Numbered from the stretch's first letter, positions 16,897-26,486 are shown. The stretch: 64,000 bases of DNA from Variovorax davisae (GCF_030316845.1 NZ_JASZYS010000013.1:143933-207932), one strand, 5' to 3'. The notes: generated by a model from the sequence alone, not told the origin. Numbers and translations: made by a program.

Positions 16897-18882
16897 TCAG
16901 CCCGTCGAGGGCTGGCCACCGGGCCAGGCCGGTCCGACGGCCAGCACGTGAGGGCGGTGCAGGAGAAACTCGAGCGCTTCGGACTGCGTCTCGAACAGAT
17001 GGGCGGCCCCCCGACGGGAGGACAGCGACTCGCCGAGTTTCAGGCGCATGACGGCACTGGTCGTGTAGCGCGCCGCGGTGCTGTAGTACTGAGCATGCAA
17101 CTCTTCGACCATAGCGAAGTACGAATCGCTCAGGGATTCGTCGATCCGGAACCCGTCGTAGTTCGCGACCAAGGCCATCTTGCGGCCAGCCTTCTGGTAC
17201 AGCGCGGCGAAGACTCGGCGCACGCTGTCCACATCGTCCATGTCATGAATCGAGTACCCCTGGAAATTGACGAAGAGGATGTTCCGCTCGCTGTCGTAGC
17301 TCAGCCGCTCGTTCAACTGCAGGTCGAGCAGTGCGGCCGACAGCCCCATCGGGCCGGAGCGATAGAGGCGCGCATCCATGCATCCGACCTGCCCGATCAG
17401 CGGCTGGAACTGCATGCGCGCCAGGATGTCCCGGTCGATGTCGATGCCAGGCGCCACCTCGGTCAACTGCAGTCCGCCCGACTGCAGACTGAATACGCAG
17501 CGCTCGGTCACGTAAAGCACCGACTGCTGCTTGCTCACGGCCTGTGGACCGCTGAAAGTGATCTGCTCGACCGCGTTGACGAATTTCGAAGCAGTGCCCT
17601 CGGTCACGATGCGCAGCCTTCCGTCTTCGATGGCGACTTCGAGGCCGCCCGCGGTGAAGGTGCCGGCGAAAACCACTCGGCGCGCGTTCTGGCTGATGTT
17701 GATGAACCCGCCGGCACCGGCCAGCCGGGTGCCGAATCGGCTGACGTTGACGCTCCCGGCGTGATCGACTTGTGCCATGCCGAGGCAGGCCAGGTCGAGG
17801 CCGCCGCCGTCGTAGAAGTCGAACTGCTGGTTCTGGTGCAGCAGCGCCTGCGTGTTGACCGCGGCGCCGAAATCGAGCCCACCGCTGGGCATCCCGCCGA
17901 TGACGCCAGGTTCTGCCGTCAGCGTCAGATGATCGAGCACGCGCTCCTCGGCGGCCACGGCACCGAGCACCTCCGGCACGCCGATGCCGAGGTTGATGAC
18001 GCCTCCCAGCGGCAGTTCGAAGGCACAGCGCCGTGCGATGAGCTTGCGCTCGTCCAGCACCGCCACGGCGATCCTGTCGGCCGGCACCCGCATCTCGCCC
18101 GAGAAGGCGGCGTTGTAAGCAGTGCCGTAGGTCTGCTGGTGCAACTCCGGCGACGCCACCACCACGCAGTCGACCAGGACCCCCGGCACGACCACGCTTC
18201 GCGGGTCGAGCGTGCCGGCGGCGGCGATGCGCTCGACCTGGGCAATGACCAGGCCGTTGGCGTTGCGCGCCGCCATGGCGGCCGCTTGCGCATCGAGCAG
18301 CAGCGCTTCGTGCTCCATGGTGAGGTTGCCCAGCGGGTCGGCGGTGGTGCCCCGGATCAGCGCCACATTGACAGCAAAGGCCTTGTAGAAGAGCCATTCC
18401 TCGCCGTCGATCTTCATGACCCGCACCAGTTCCTCACAGGTGCGCTGATTGATGCGCCCGCCGCCTTGCCGCGGGTCGACGAAGGTGCCGAGCCCTACCT
18501 TGCTCAGCGTGCCGGCGCGGTGCGCAGCGGCGTCGCGGTACAGGTGCGAGATGGTGCCCAGCGGCAGGTTGTAGGCCTCGATGAGGTTGTCGGTGGCCAG
18601 TTTGGCGAGCTTGGGCACCAGCGCCCAGTGGCCGCCGATGGCGCGCCCGACCAGGCCCTCGTGGGCCAGCCTGTTGACACCGCGTGTCTTGCCGTCGCCG
18701 GGTGCGGCCGCGAAGACCAGCGTCAGCTCACGCGGGCTCCGCGTCGTCAGGAAGCGCCTCTCCAGGGCGACGATCAGTTCTTCCGGGGTGCCGATCCCCA
18801 CGAAGCCGGAGCAACTCACACTGTCGCCATCGCGGATCAGCGCGATGGCCTCGTCGGCGCTGACGATCTTGTTCCGGTTCAT
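16897..18882 (-). CDS. Acyl-CoA:acetate/3-ketoacid CoA-transferase with C-terminal extension
   Basis: The start is the ATG at 18882. Residues 1-~520 form the two fused alpha and beta subunits of a YdiF-type family I CoA-transferase: DGDSVSCSGFVGIGTPEELI, later INLGIGVPEVLGAVAAEE, with the catalytic glutamate E324 in TAEPGVIGGMP and GSVNVSRFG. The enzyme moves CoA between carboxylic acids through a glutamyl-CoA intermediate. At 661 residues it is ~130 longer than E. coli YdiF. The extension (NILFVNFQGYSIHD, later RKMALVANYDGF) alternates strand and helix like a small alpha/beta regulatory domain. It is last in an operon, 8 bases after the dehydrogenase stop. Confidence 0.85.
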   Translation of the reverse strand: MNRNKIVSADEAIALIRDGDSVSCSGFVGIGTPEELIVALERRFLTTRSPRELTLVFAAAPGDGKTRGVNRLAHEGLVGRAIGGHWALVPKLAKLATDNLIEAYNLPLGTISHLYRDAAAHRAGTLSKVGLGTFVDPRQGGGRINQRTCEELVRVMKIDGEEWLFYKAFAVNVALIRGTTADPLGNLTMEHEALLLDAQAAAMAARNANGLVIAQVERIAAAGTLDPRSVVVPGVLVDCVVVASPELHQQTYGTAYNAAFSGEMRVPADRIAVAVLDERKLIARRCAFELPLGGVINLGIGVPEVLGAVAAEERVLDHLTLTAEPGVIGGMPSGGLDFGAAVNTQALLHQNQQFDFYDGGGLDLACLGMAQVDHAGSVNVSRFGTRLAGAGGFINISQNARRVVFAGTFTAGGLEVAIEDGRLRIVTEGTASKFVNAVEQITFSGPQAVSKQQSVLYVTERCVFSLQSGGLQLTEVAPGIDIDRDILARMQFQPLIGQVGCMDARLYRSGPMGLSAALLDLQLNERLSYDSERNILFVNFQGYSIHDMDDVDSVRRVFAALYQKAGRKMALVANYDGFRIDESLSDSYFAMVEELHAQYYSTAARYTTSAVMRLKLGESLSSRRGAAHLFETQSEALEFLLHRPHVLAVGPAWPGGQPSTG

Positions 18883-18890
18883 GATGTGCT

Positions 18891-20018
18891 TCAGTCGAAC
18901 ACGATGACCTGCCGGGTGGCCTTGCCTTCGCGCAGAAGGTCGAAGGCGTGGTTGATGTCCTCGAGCGCGATACGGCCGGTCAGGAGCTTGTCGACCGGCA
19001 GCCGCCCCTGACGGTACAGCGCGATGTAGCGCGGGACATCGCGCGAAGGGACACAGGTTCCGATGTAGCTGCCTTTGAGCGTGCGCTCTTCCGCCACGAG
19101 ATTGACGGCCGCCAGGGGCAGGGTCGCCGTCGATGGCGGCAGACCCGCCGTGACGGTGGTGCCGCCGCGCCGGGTGATCCGGTAGGCCAGGTCGAGCGCC
19201 GGGATGGACCCGGCGAACTCGAAGGCGTACTCGACGCCGCCCGCGCTGAGCTCTCGAACCTGCGCAAGCGCATCGCCCTGCCCCGCGTTGACCGTGTGCG
19301 TGGCGCCCAGTGCGCGTGCCTGCACCAGCTTGTCGTCCGACAGGTCGATGGCGATGATCTGCCGCGCGCCGGCGCACTGCGCGCCGATCAATGCGGCAAG
19401 GCCGACCCCGCCCAGGCCGACGACCGCCACCGATGCACCCAGGGGAACCTTCGCGGTGTTGACGACCGCGCCGACGCCCGTCAGGACGGCGCAGCCGAAG
19501 AGCGCCGCTTCGTCGAGCGCGACCGCGCTATCGATCTTGACGAGCGAATGACGAGAGACCGTCGCGTACTCGGCAAACACGGAGCAGCCGAGATGATGGT
19601 GGAGGACCTGTCCAACCTGGGAGATGCGCCGCGCGCCGGACAGCAGCGTGCCCGCGCCGTTGGCGGCGGCACCTGGCTCGCACAAGGCTGGCCGGCCCTC
19701 TGCGCAAGGCGCGCAATGGCCGCAGCTCGGCACGAACACCACGACCACATGGTCGCCGGCTTTCAGATCTGTGACGCCGTCGCCGAGGCTTTGGACCACG
19801 CCGGCAGCCTCATGGCCCAATGCCATCGGCATCGGCCGCGGACGATCGCCATTGATCACCGAAAGATCCGAATGGCACAGACCCGCGGCACTCACCTTGA
19901 TGAGCACCTCGCCAGGCCCCGGGGGCGCCAGGTCGACCGTTTCGATCGAGAGTGGCCTGGACGTTGCATAGGACGGCGCGGCGCCCATTTCTCGAAGTAC
20001 GGCGGCCTTGATCTTCAC
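18891..20018 (-). CDS. Zinc-dependent alcohol dehydrogenase (MDR family)
   Basis: The 375-residue protein has the catalytic-zinc set (GLCHSDLSV, GHEAAGVV), a structural-zinc cysteine cluster (PSCGHCAPCAEGRPALC) and a Rossmann fold (VAVVGLGGVGLAALIGAQ, with D in IIAIDLSDDK favouring NAD). It oxidises an alcohol or reduces an aldehyde. Its ATG overlaps the upstream ThDP-enzyme stop by four bases, so the two are translationally coupled. The partner chemistry suggests it handles the aldehyde or ketol made by that enzyme; the substrate is not known. Confidence 0.88.
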   Translation of the reverse strand: MKIKAAVLREMGAAPSYATSRPLSIETVDLAPPGPGEVLIKVSAAGLCHSDLSVINGDRPRPMPMALGHEAAGVVQSLGDGVTDLKAGDHVVVVFVPSCGHCAPCAEGRPALCEPGAAANGAGTLLSGARRISQVGQVLHHHLGCSVFAEYATVSRHSLVKIDSAVALDEAALFGCAVLTGVGAVVNTAKVPLGASVAVVGLGGVGLAALIGAQCAGARQIIAIDLSDDKLVQARALGATHTVNAGQGDALAQVRELSAGGVEYAFEFAGSIPALDLAYRITRRGGTTVTAGLPPSTATLPLAAVNLVAEERTLKGSYIGTCVPSRDVPRYIALYRQGRLPVDKLLTGRIALEDINHAFDLLREGKATRQVIVFD

Positions 20019-21700
20019 GTGAGTGTTCCCGGTTGGGCGGCGACTGCCACGACACGATGGCGCAGTTCGTCGACCAGCACCCGGGTGTTCTCCGAATAGT
20101 CGATCGGCACGGCGACGATCTGCACGCCGCCTTCGGAGAAGGCCGCTTCGAGCGCCGGCGCCAGTCCTTCTGCGGTCTCGACGCGGCGCCCCTTGGCACC
20201 GTACGCGTCGGCGTACTTCACGAAATCGGGATTGCCGAAGGTCATGCCCCAGTCCGTGAACTGGTCGACCGACTGCTTCCAGCGGATCATTCCGTACGCG
20301 TTGTCCTCGATGATCAGCACCACGAGGTCGAGCTTGAGCCGGATGGCGGTCTCGAGTTCCTGCGAATTCATCATGAAGCCGCCGTCACCGCACACCGCCA
20401 GGACGCGGCGCTTCGGATGAAGCAGCGCGGCCATCATGGCCGATGGCAGGCCGGCGCCCATGGTCGCCAGCGCATTGTCGAGCAGCAGTGCATTCGCAGT
20501 GCGCGTGGGATAGCAGCGCGCGAACCAGATCTTGTACATGCCGTTGTCGAGCGCGACGATGCCGTCGTCCGGCATGACCTGGCGCACGTCGTGGACGATG
20601 CGCTGCGGCGTCAGCGGATAGCGCGATTCGGTGGCGCGGCTCATCGTGCGCGCGAGGATCCCCTCGCGCTGCGACAGCAAGGCTCCGGCGTTCGGCAGGT
20701 GGCCTTCGACGCGATCGGCCAGCTGCGCGAGGCTGGGGCCGACGTCGCCTACCACCTCGGCATGCGGGAAGTACACCTGCTCGACGGCGGCCGGCATGTA
20801 ACCGACGTGAATCACCATCGGGCCGTCGGGTCCCATGATGAACGGCGGTTTCTCGATCGTGTCGTGGCCGATGGCGAGGATCAGGTCCGCCCGGTCGATC
20901 GCTTCGTGCACGTAGTCGCGCTCCGTGAGCGCGGCGGTACCCATCCAGAACCCGGCCCTGCCTTCGGCGATGCCGCCGCCAGCCACCGTGCCCTTGCCCA
21001 TCTGCGTATTGAAGAAGGGAATGCCGACGCGGCGCACGAAATCGGCCAGCTGCCCTTGCAGCCGCGGGCGGTTGCTCGCCGCGCCGAACATGACGAGCGG
21101 GCGCATCGCCCGCATCAGCATGGCGGCAGCCCGTTCGATGGCCGCTTCATGCGCCACCGGCAGATCGATCGGGTGAACGGAAACGACGTTCACGTCGGCC
21201 GCCACCTGCTCAGCGGCCACGTCTTCCGGCAGCTCGAGATGCACAGGCCCGGGTCGCTCTTCGGCAGCGACCCTGAACGCATCGCGCACCACGGTGGGGA
21301 TGCTGGCCGCACTGACGATCTGTCGCGATGCCTTCGTCAGCGGCTTCATCGTGGCGACGATGTCGACGATCTGGAATCGCGCCTGGCGTGCCGTCATGAT
21401 CGCCTTCTGGCCGGTGATCAAGACCATCGGCATCGCGCCCAGGTGCGCATAGGCCGCGCCCGTGACCAGATTGAGCGCGCCCGGTCCGAGCGTGGCCATG
21501 CACACGCCGGGCTGCCCGGTCAGGCGGCCATGGGTCGCCGCCATGAAGGCGGCAGATTGCTCATGCCGTGTGAGCACGAGCTCGATGCTGGATCGTCGCA
21601 AGGATTCGACGAGGTCGAGGTTTTCTTCACCGGGCACGGCGAAGATGCGTTTGACGCCCTCGTTCTCCAGCGCCTTGACGAAGAGGTCGGATGCTTTCAT
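20015..21700 (-). CDS. Acetolactate-synthase-like thiamine diphosphate enzyme
   Basis: The ATG at 21700 follows GGAGATC; a longer in-frame start lacks such support. The 561 residues show the three domains of the IlvB/AlsS group: N-terminal PYR domain with the ThDP-activating glutamate in FAVPGEENLDLVESL, a central domain, and the C-terminal PP domain with GDGGFMMNSQELETA binding Mg-ThDP. It would decarboxylate a 2-oxoacid and transfer or release the aldehyde. No regulatory small subunit is encoded nearby, so a catabolic rather than biosynthetic role is likely. The exact substrate cannot be read from the sequence. Confidence 0.85.
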   Translation of the reverse strand: MKASDLFVKALENEGVKRIFAVPGEENLDLVESLRRSSIELVLTRHEQSAAFMAATHGRLTGQPGVCMATLGPGALNLVTGAAYAHLGAMPMVLITGQKAIMTARQARFQIVDIVATMKPLTKASRQIVSAASIPTVVRDAFRVAAEERPGPVHLELPEDVAAEQVAADVNVVSVHPIDLPVAHEAAIERAAAMLMRAMRPLVMFGAASNRPRLQGQLADFVRRVGIPFFNTQMGKGTVAGGGIAEGRAGFWMGTAALTERDYVHEAIDRADLILAIGHDTIEKPPFIMGPDGPMVIHVGYMPAAVEQVYFPHAEVVGDVGPSLAQLADRVEGHLPNAGALLSQREGILARTMSRATESRYPLTPQRIVHDVRQVMPDDGIVALDNGMYKIWFARCYPTRTANALLLDNALATMGAGLPSAMMAALLHPKRRVLAVCGDGGFMMNSQELETAIRLKLDLVVLIIEDNAYGMIRWKQSVDQFTDWGMTFGNPDFVKYADAYGAKGRRVETAEGLAPALEAAFSEGGVQIVAVPIDYSENTRVLVDELRHRVVAVAAQPGTLT

Positions 21701-21766
21701 GGCGATCTCCGGACGCAGCGGAATCTCTTCAGCGCGCAAATGCACGGCAGTGCCGGTTTCGCCAGA

Positions 21767-22303
21767 TCAGGCCTCAATCGGCGCCGATGCGTTGGACGAG
21801 GCCTGCGCGGCGGTTCCACTTACTTTTGTGACATTGGCAGCCAGCGTTTCGGACAGCTGCTTGGTCGCCGCGCTCATGCGCTCGTAGGCCTTGTTCGAGG
21901 TGTTCAGGGCGGACTGGGTCAGCGCAACGATCTTCTCTGAGTTGGGCGTGTTCCCGAAGAAACGGCTCATGGCGGCGAGCAGTTTGGCCTGTGCGCCGGC
22001 GACGCTCTCCTCGTACGCGGTCCGTCGCGCGGCGTCGAACGCAGCAAAGATCTCCTGCACTTGGCGCCCATACGCCAGCGCCTTGACCGGCGCGGCTTGC
22101 AACATGGCCGCCTGCAGCTTCATCATTTCCAACGGGCTGCCCGTGGAACCGGCGAGTCGGCTGCTCTCCTCGCTTTCAGCCATCAGCGTCTTGAGCGTCT
22201 GCAGGTTGAGCGAGGAGAGCGTCTCCGCTCCTTTGAAGGCCTCACCGGCGAGGCTGTAGATCGTGTGCACGGAAGCAGTGGCATCGGCAGCGAGTGAAGT
22301 CAT
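21767..22303 (-). CDS. Phasin family protein (PHA granule-associated)
   Basis: Starting at the ATG at 22303, the 178-residue product is almost wholly helical, with hydrophobic-polar repeats and no signal: TIYSLAGEAFKGAETLSSLN, later YGRQVQEIFAAFDAARRTAY and FFGNTPNSEKIVALTQSALN. This matches the Burkholderiales phasin family that coats polyhydroxyalkanoate granules. It lies 66 bases upstream of the ThDP-enzyme gene on the same strand, so it could share that transcript. If so, the operon may connect to acyl-CoA or PHA metabolism. Confidence 0.85.
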   Translation of the reverse strand: MTSLAADATASVHTIYSLAGEAFKGAETLSSLNLQTLKTLMAESEESSRLAGSTGSPLEMMKLQAAMLQAAPVKALAYGRQVQEIFAAFDAARRTAYEESVAGAQAKLLAAMSRFFGNTPNSEKIVALTQSALNTSNKAYERMSAATKQLSETLAANVTKVSGTAAQASSNASAPIEA

Positions 22304-22634
22304 GGGAGCTTTCTGGAGGTAAAGGAACGACGGCGACAGATTGCTGCACTGCAGCATAAGCAAGTGTGGGGGGCATGGGGTGGCGACACAAGCGAAATAC
22401 CGGGCGTTACGCGGCATTAGAGGAATGCACTCAAACTGGCGGCGGATCCAAACCGGCGACACGTCGTCGGTCGGCGCGCAAAACACCTTGTAGGCGGCGG
22501 ATCGCAGGGCTCGGCCTCCGCCCTCCAGTTGGCGGCGTCGGGCAGGTCGCGATTCGCTACCCTCTTGGGGTGCTCCTGGGGGACTCGATGAGCTGCACGG
22601 GTCTTTAGCGATCTCGGCTTTGCGTCGCGCGGGG
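22304..22634. other. Intergenic stretch upstream of the phasin operon
   Basis: 331 bases that should contain the phasin promoter. I could not place convincing -35/-10 boxes. No gene or hairpin recognised. Confidence 0.4.
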
Positions 22635-22817
22635 TCAGCCTTTCCAGTCGTGGAGGTAGGCGCGCACCGCATCCGGTGAATCGCCGACGGCACGCACCGC
22701 AAGGCGCAGTTCGGCCTCGGTGCAGCCCAGGGTGAACATCCACGAGCGGACTTCGTGCAGCACGTCCACGTTGATCCGCCGAACGTCGGGTGGAATGTCG
22801 CGGGATTCGTCAGTCAT
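22635..22817 (-). CDS. DUF3606 family small protein
   Basis: The ATG at 22817 follows AAGGAGAG at good spacing. The 60-residue product shows the DUF3606 core: HEVRSWMFTLGCTEAELRLA then VRAVGDSPDAVRAYL. It shares HEVRSW with the paralogue at 31990-32166 and the CTEAxL motif with the one at 11947-12129. Longer in-frame starts upstream give an unlikely N-terminus. Confidence 0.85.
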   Translation of the reverse strand: MTDESRDIPPDVRRINVDVLHEVRSWMFTLGCTEAELRLAVRAVGDSPDAVRAYLHDWKG

Positions 22818-23298
22818 TCGTACCTCTCCTTGGTCGGAGTTCAACGTTGGCCTGTAGCAACCGACCTGGCCGTCAGCAGTGGCTGAAGGCGCGGACGGCG
22901 ACGGCCTACGACTCAGGTTTGCGTCATCTGCTCCCGCGCCAACGCCCATAACAATCCGCGGCATATGCTCCAGGGCTTTCTCGGGACATGGGGCGCTCGC
23001 GCCATTCATCGAGAGCGATGCGTCTCGACAGTTTTCAGATCCAACAGTTGTCGAACTTCGTCGAGCCGACCGAGGCCAACAATCCGTCGACCGTGGAGAC
23101 CTTGCCATGGAAAATGCTCGGCTGGTATTCGCTCTGCGCGAGCGCGAGTAGCGGGCCGCAATCGGCCACGTGACGCCCCGTTACTCCAGTGCGTCGACCG
23201 AACGCTGCGTTCCGAATCAGCGAACGCCTCTTGGCTTCCCGTGAGTTGGGAAGCTGAAGCAGCGCATGCACGGTGTCGTGCTTTGTTCCAAACGGCCG
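22818..23298. other. Intergenic stretch, nothing recognised
   Basis: 481 bases with overlapping short frames on both strands. None has both a ribosome binding site and protein-like composition. Confidence 0.45.
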
Positions 23299-23517
23299 CT
23301 ACGCGACCAAGTGGCTGCCCGACTCTGCCATGGCTGCAGCAGCAGCCGCTCCGGTAACTTCGCTGTCTCGAACAACGAAAATGACGCCTTGGCGATTGCC
23401 CGGATTTGGCATCACAAGAACGTCCACGCTATAGCCAGCGACCGTCACAGCCATACCGGTCTTGAGCACCTCGTTCTTGGCGTCTCGCAAGATCTTCAGC
23501 GCTGTATCTTCAGTCAT
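23299..23517 (-). CDS. Small unrecognised protein, 72 residues
   Basis: The start is set at the ATG at 23517 (MTEDTALKILRDAKNEVLKT). The N-terminal helix is followed by a beta-like run (GMAVTVAGYSVDVLVMPN, then GVIFVVRDSEV) and an alanine-rich tail. The in-frame upstream extension is tryptophan/arginine-rich and unlikely. No signal peptide. Family not recognised. Confidence 0.55.
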   Translation of the reverse strand: MTEDTALKILRDAKNEVLKTGMAVTVAGYSVDVLVMPNPGNRQGVIFVVRDSEVTGAAAAAAMAESGSHLVA

Positions 23518-23994
23518 GCCCACATTCTCGACGGGCGGCGACGCGTTGGTGCGCCAGGTGGTGAAGCTCCAACGTTTGCGGCAAGCCATGTGAGCAAGTG
23601 TGGAAGTTGTGCCGCGCTGCACCGCCCGAGCGCACCTTTTTCAATTACGCCTCGCCTTCGACTCGCGGGCAGACTCGAAGCAGATCAACGACTTGAGAGC
23701 GAGTACAAAGGTTCGAGCGACCTGTTCGGTCTTGTCCGGGTCATGCGCGCGGCGAGAATCCTAGGCAAGTCTTTCAACTTGTAACGCGTTCACACAGCTG
23801 ACCTGATTTGGTGGTCCATTCTTCAAGGGGCTCGGGGCCATCGAACCTTCCTGGATGAAGCGATGAGGGCTCGTCGCGGCTGGCTAGATCGTCGGCATGA
23901 GGTATGGGCCAAACGTTCGACCTTGTAGCAGCGCTGCCCCCATCGACGCCCTCCGGTCAAAGCATGGTGGGCTAGTACTCCATCGAGACCGCTG
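23518..23994. other. Intergenic stretch, nothing recognised
   Basis: 477 bases without a defensible gene, terminator or repeat. Composition is more AT-rich near 23790-23830. Confidence 0.45.
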
Positions 23995-24423
23995 CTACTG
24001 CGGGGTCCCGGTCTTGTCCTTGGGGTTGGTCGGAACGTCCGGCCGCTCACCCTTGACGCCGGCCTGCGGCTTGAGTTCGTTCTTCGTCGGCTTCACTTCG
24101 GCGCGGCTGAGTTCCCCCGTCGGCTGGGGCGCATTCGGCTGGTTGTTCGTCATGGTCGAGGGTTCGCCCTTCGGCACCGTGGTGTTGGCAGGGCTGCGGT
24201 TCTCCAGGCGGGCTTCGGACTTCACGTCGGCGCGGGAGGCCGGGTTGCTGCCGTCGGGCCGCTGCGTCGGATTCGCGACGCCTGCAGGGGTCTTCGTGCT
24301 GGCCTGCCCGCCCTTGGCGGGATCCGGCGCGGCTGGGATTGCGGTAGTCTGGCCGGTGACGCCGCTAGACAGACCGAGCAATCCGGCAAGCGCCACGGTG
24401 GTGATAAGTTTTCCCTGCTTCAT
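23995..24423 (-). CDS. Exported, low-complexity disordered protein
   Basis: The ATG at 24423 is preceded by GGGAGAC. Residues 1-~25 are a Sec signal peptide (KLITTVALAGLLGLSSGVTG). The remaining ~117 residues are rich in proline, threonine, asparagine, lysine and glutamate with no hydrophobic core, so they should be unstructured in the periplasm or outside the cell. Function unknown. The small charged cluster proteins at 30791-31030 and 31162-31302 have a similar composition. Confidence 0.65.
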   Translation of the reverse strand: MKQGKLITTVALAGLLGLSSGVTGQTTAIPAAPDPAKGGQASTKTPAGVANPTQRPDGSNPASRADVKSEARLENRSPANTTVPKGEPSTMTNNQPNAPQPTGELSRAEVKPTKNELKPQAGVKGERPDVPTNPKDKTGTPQ

Positions 24424-24703
24424 GGTGTCTCCCAAGAAATTGGTCGCACCTCGGATCGAGGTCATTCCGAATCTAGGAGCTTGTCGCGCGCGAGGTGTGA
24501 GCATTCGGGGCCGCTGTCTGTAGGCCGGCTCGGCTGGAGTTGAATCCCGCACGGGTCTCCGTGGCCAGGTGACCTGCCTTGGTCCTGGCACCGATACCGC
24601 GGCTATGAATCGGTAGATCGCAGGCGCATCCAATCTGTTCAAGATCTCGAACGAGGTTCACGACGGTTCGCTCTCGGCCGCGCGGGGTGTCAACCTCGCG
24701 CGC

Positions 24704-24940
24704 ATGGATTTCGAGTACATCGTGTTTGGCGCACTTGTGGCCCTCATCATCGCCTGCTGCCTTGCCGATCTGGGGCGCCGCACGCCGTCGATGGAAAGCG
24801 CAATGAAAGAGCAACTTCGGCGCTCCTCGGACACGATTCATGGCGCACCCTTGGAGGAGCCTCGTCCCCGCCGGCGTCGGATCAACACGTTGGGCAGCAA
24901 TGACGGCGGTCGAAGCTCGTCTATCGGGCCATCTCGCTGA
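24704..24940 (+). CDS. Possible small membrane protein
   Basis: The 78-residue frame opens MDFEYIVFGALVALIIACCL, a convincing transmembrane helix, and continues with a basic and polar tail (PRPRRRRINTLGS). No ribosome binding site precedes the ATG. The hydrophobic start is unlikely by chance in such GC-rich DNA, but the tail may be non-coding. Confidence 0.4.
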   Translation: MDFEYIVFGALVALIIACCLADLGRRTPSMESAMKEQLRRSSDTIHGAPLEEPRPRRRRINTLGSNDGGRSSSIGPSR

Positions 24941-25526
24941 GCGGCATCCTCGTTCATTCAGACGAATTGCAGAACGCGTTCTTCAGACCATCCCTAGCTT
25001 TTCCGACCGCGCACGCTGCAAAACAGACAGATTGGTGCCACTGCCGCGGTCCGAACAGCAGCCGGCGGTATGCCCTCTACTACCCAGGTCAGCGGACTGG
25101 CCGACACATCCAAGGTCGAGGTGCTCGGCTACGCGAAACTGGGCGTTGATGTGGTCGTACCAGAGGCCTGCTCCCAAGGAAGAGCGCCGTGGCCACTACC
25201 TCGCCACTAGGCGTCGACGTGGGACTTCTGGAGGCCGTAGGGACTTGCATGCGCCCACGCATTGGCGGCTCAGGCTCGATTCGATCCCGGCCGAAGCCTG
25301 CTTGCTGCAACGCGAACACCTTCGGGCGAGGAAGAAAGGTGCTGCAGCGGCGACGAGGATCATCAGAGGACGCCGCCGTTAAGGGACCCACTGGGTCCGG
25401 TCAACGGACCTGCGATTCGTTACACGGTGCCTGGCAATCGTGTGATCCAGGTTGATCCCCGAATCCGTATCAACGTGGCCTCAGCATGTCTAGCGGTCTG
25501 TTCACCAACCTGAAGGAGCCCACGCC
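24941..25526. other. Intergenic stretch with a minor hairpin
   Basis: 586 bases upstream of the fasciclin lipoprotein. GGACCC-ACT-GGGTCC (25384-25398) is a perfect hairpin without a T-run. No gene recognised; the promoter of the lipoprotein gene should lie in the last ~150 bases. Confidence 0.4.
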
Positions 25527-26486
25527 ATGAAGTCTGCGCTGCGACGCCGTCGCCTTATCTTCTCGGTCGCCGCGCTCGGCGTTACCGCCGTGCTTCCGGC
25601 ATGTGGCGGCGGCGGGGATGGAGGAGGCTTCGTGCCCCTAATCCCGAACCTGGTGCAGTCCGCGCAGGGCAAGCCTGAACTGAGCGTCTTCGTTGAAGCG
25701 GTCAATGCCGCGGACCTGAGCGCCACGCTGCAGGGGTCTGGGCCCTATACGGTATTTGCTCCGACCAACGAGGCGTTCACGGCGCTCCTGGGCGAACTCG
25801 GCGTGACCAAGGACGCGCTGCTCGCAAACAAGCCTCTCCTCACCACGGTGCTGAGGTATCACGTGCTGTCTGGCGCGGTACGCAAGGCCGACATTCCCCT
25901 TGGCAAGGCCATCGTTCCCCTGTCTGGGGGCTTCTTCAAGGTCGAGGCCGAGGGCTCGGCCTTGAAGATGACCGATGGCCGCAATCGCGTGACCAGCGTG
26001 ATCAGCACCGATGGGGCCGCGCTGAATGGCGTCATCCACACCGTCGATCGCGTGCTGCTACCCGCCAACCAGGACATCGTGCAGACGGCCCAATCCACGC
26101 CGAGCCTCAGCATACTTGTCGAGGCCGTGGTTGCCGCGGGCCTTGTCGACACGCTCAAGGGTCCGGGCCCTTACACAGTCTTTGCGCCGACCGACAACGC
26201 GTTCGTGGCGCTGCTGGCGGAGCTCGGCGTGACCAAGGACGCGCTGCTTGCCGACACCGCATTGCTGACCACAGTGCTCACCTACCACGTGCTGCCGGCA
26301 CGCGTGCTGAAGGCCGAGATTCCGCTCAACACGCCGATCCTCACCGTGCAGGGTCAGTCGATCGTCATCGACAGCAGTCTTCAGATCATCGACCAGCGGG
26401 GCCGCAGCAGCGGCGTCGCGGCTACCGACATCTTCAATAGCAATGGCGTCGTGCACGTCATCGACAAGGTTCTGCTGCCGAGTTAG
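25527..26486 (+). CDS. Two-domain fasciclin (FAS1) lipoprotein
   Basis: AAGGAG precedes the ATG. The N-terminus is a lipoprotein signal (RRLIFSVAALGVTAVLPAC) with a glycine-rich tether. Two FAS1 domains follow, about residues 45-180 and 190-318, each with the H1 motif (PYTVFAPTNEAF and PYTVFAPTDNAF), an LGVTKDALLA segment, a YHVL strand and a closing VIHTVDRVLLP or VVHVIDKVLLP. FAS1 domains mediate adhesion or surface interactions. The repeats are alike enough to suggest recent internal duplication. The protein should be anchored in the outer membrane or periplasm. Confidence 0.9.
   Translation: MKSALRRRRLIFSVAALGVTAVLPACGGGGDGGGFVPLIPNLVQSAQGKPELSVFVEAVNAADLSATLQGSGPYTVFAPTNEAFTALLGELGVTKDALLANKPLLTTVLRYHVLSGAVRKADIPLGKAIVPLSGGFFKVEAEGSALKMTDGRNRVTSVISTDGAALNGVIHTVDRVLLPANQDIVQTAQSTPSLSILVEAVVAAGLVDTLKGPGPYTVFAPTDNAFVALLAELGVTKDALLADTALLTTVLTYHVLPARVLKAEIPLNTPILTVQGQSIVIDSSLQIIDQRGRSSGVAATDIFNSNGVVHVIDKVLLPS

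Noticed and set aside
16897..16920. Hairpin overlapping the CoA-transferase stop codon
   Set aside because: GC stem is present, but there is no T-run after it, so it is not convincing as an intrinsic terminator.
16879..19011. A 710-codon plus-strand open frame opposite the CoA-transferase
   Set aside because: Mirror of a conserved minus-strand gene; composition (histidine, arginine, valine, aspartate rich) is typical of an antisense shadow.
20033..21940. A 635-codon plus-strand open frame opposite the ThDP enzyme
   Set aside because: Antisense shadow of a gene with complete catalytic motifs.
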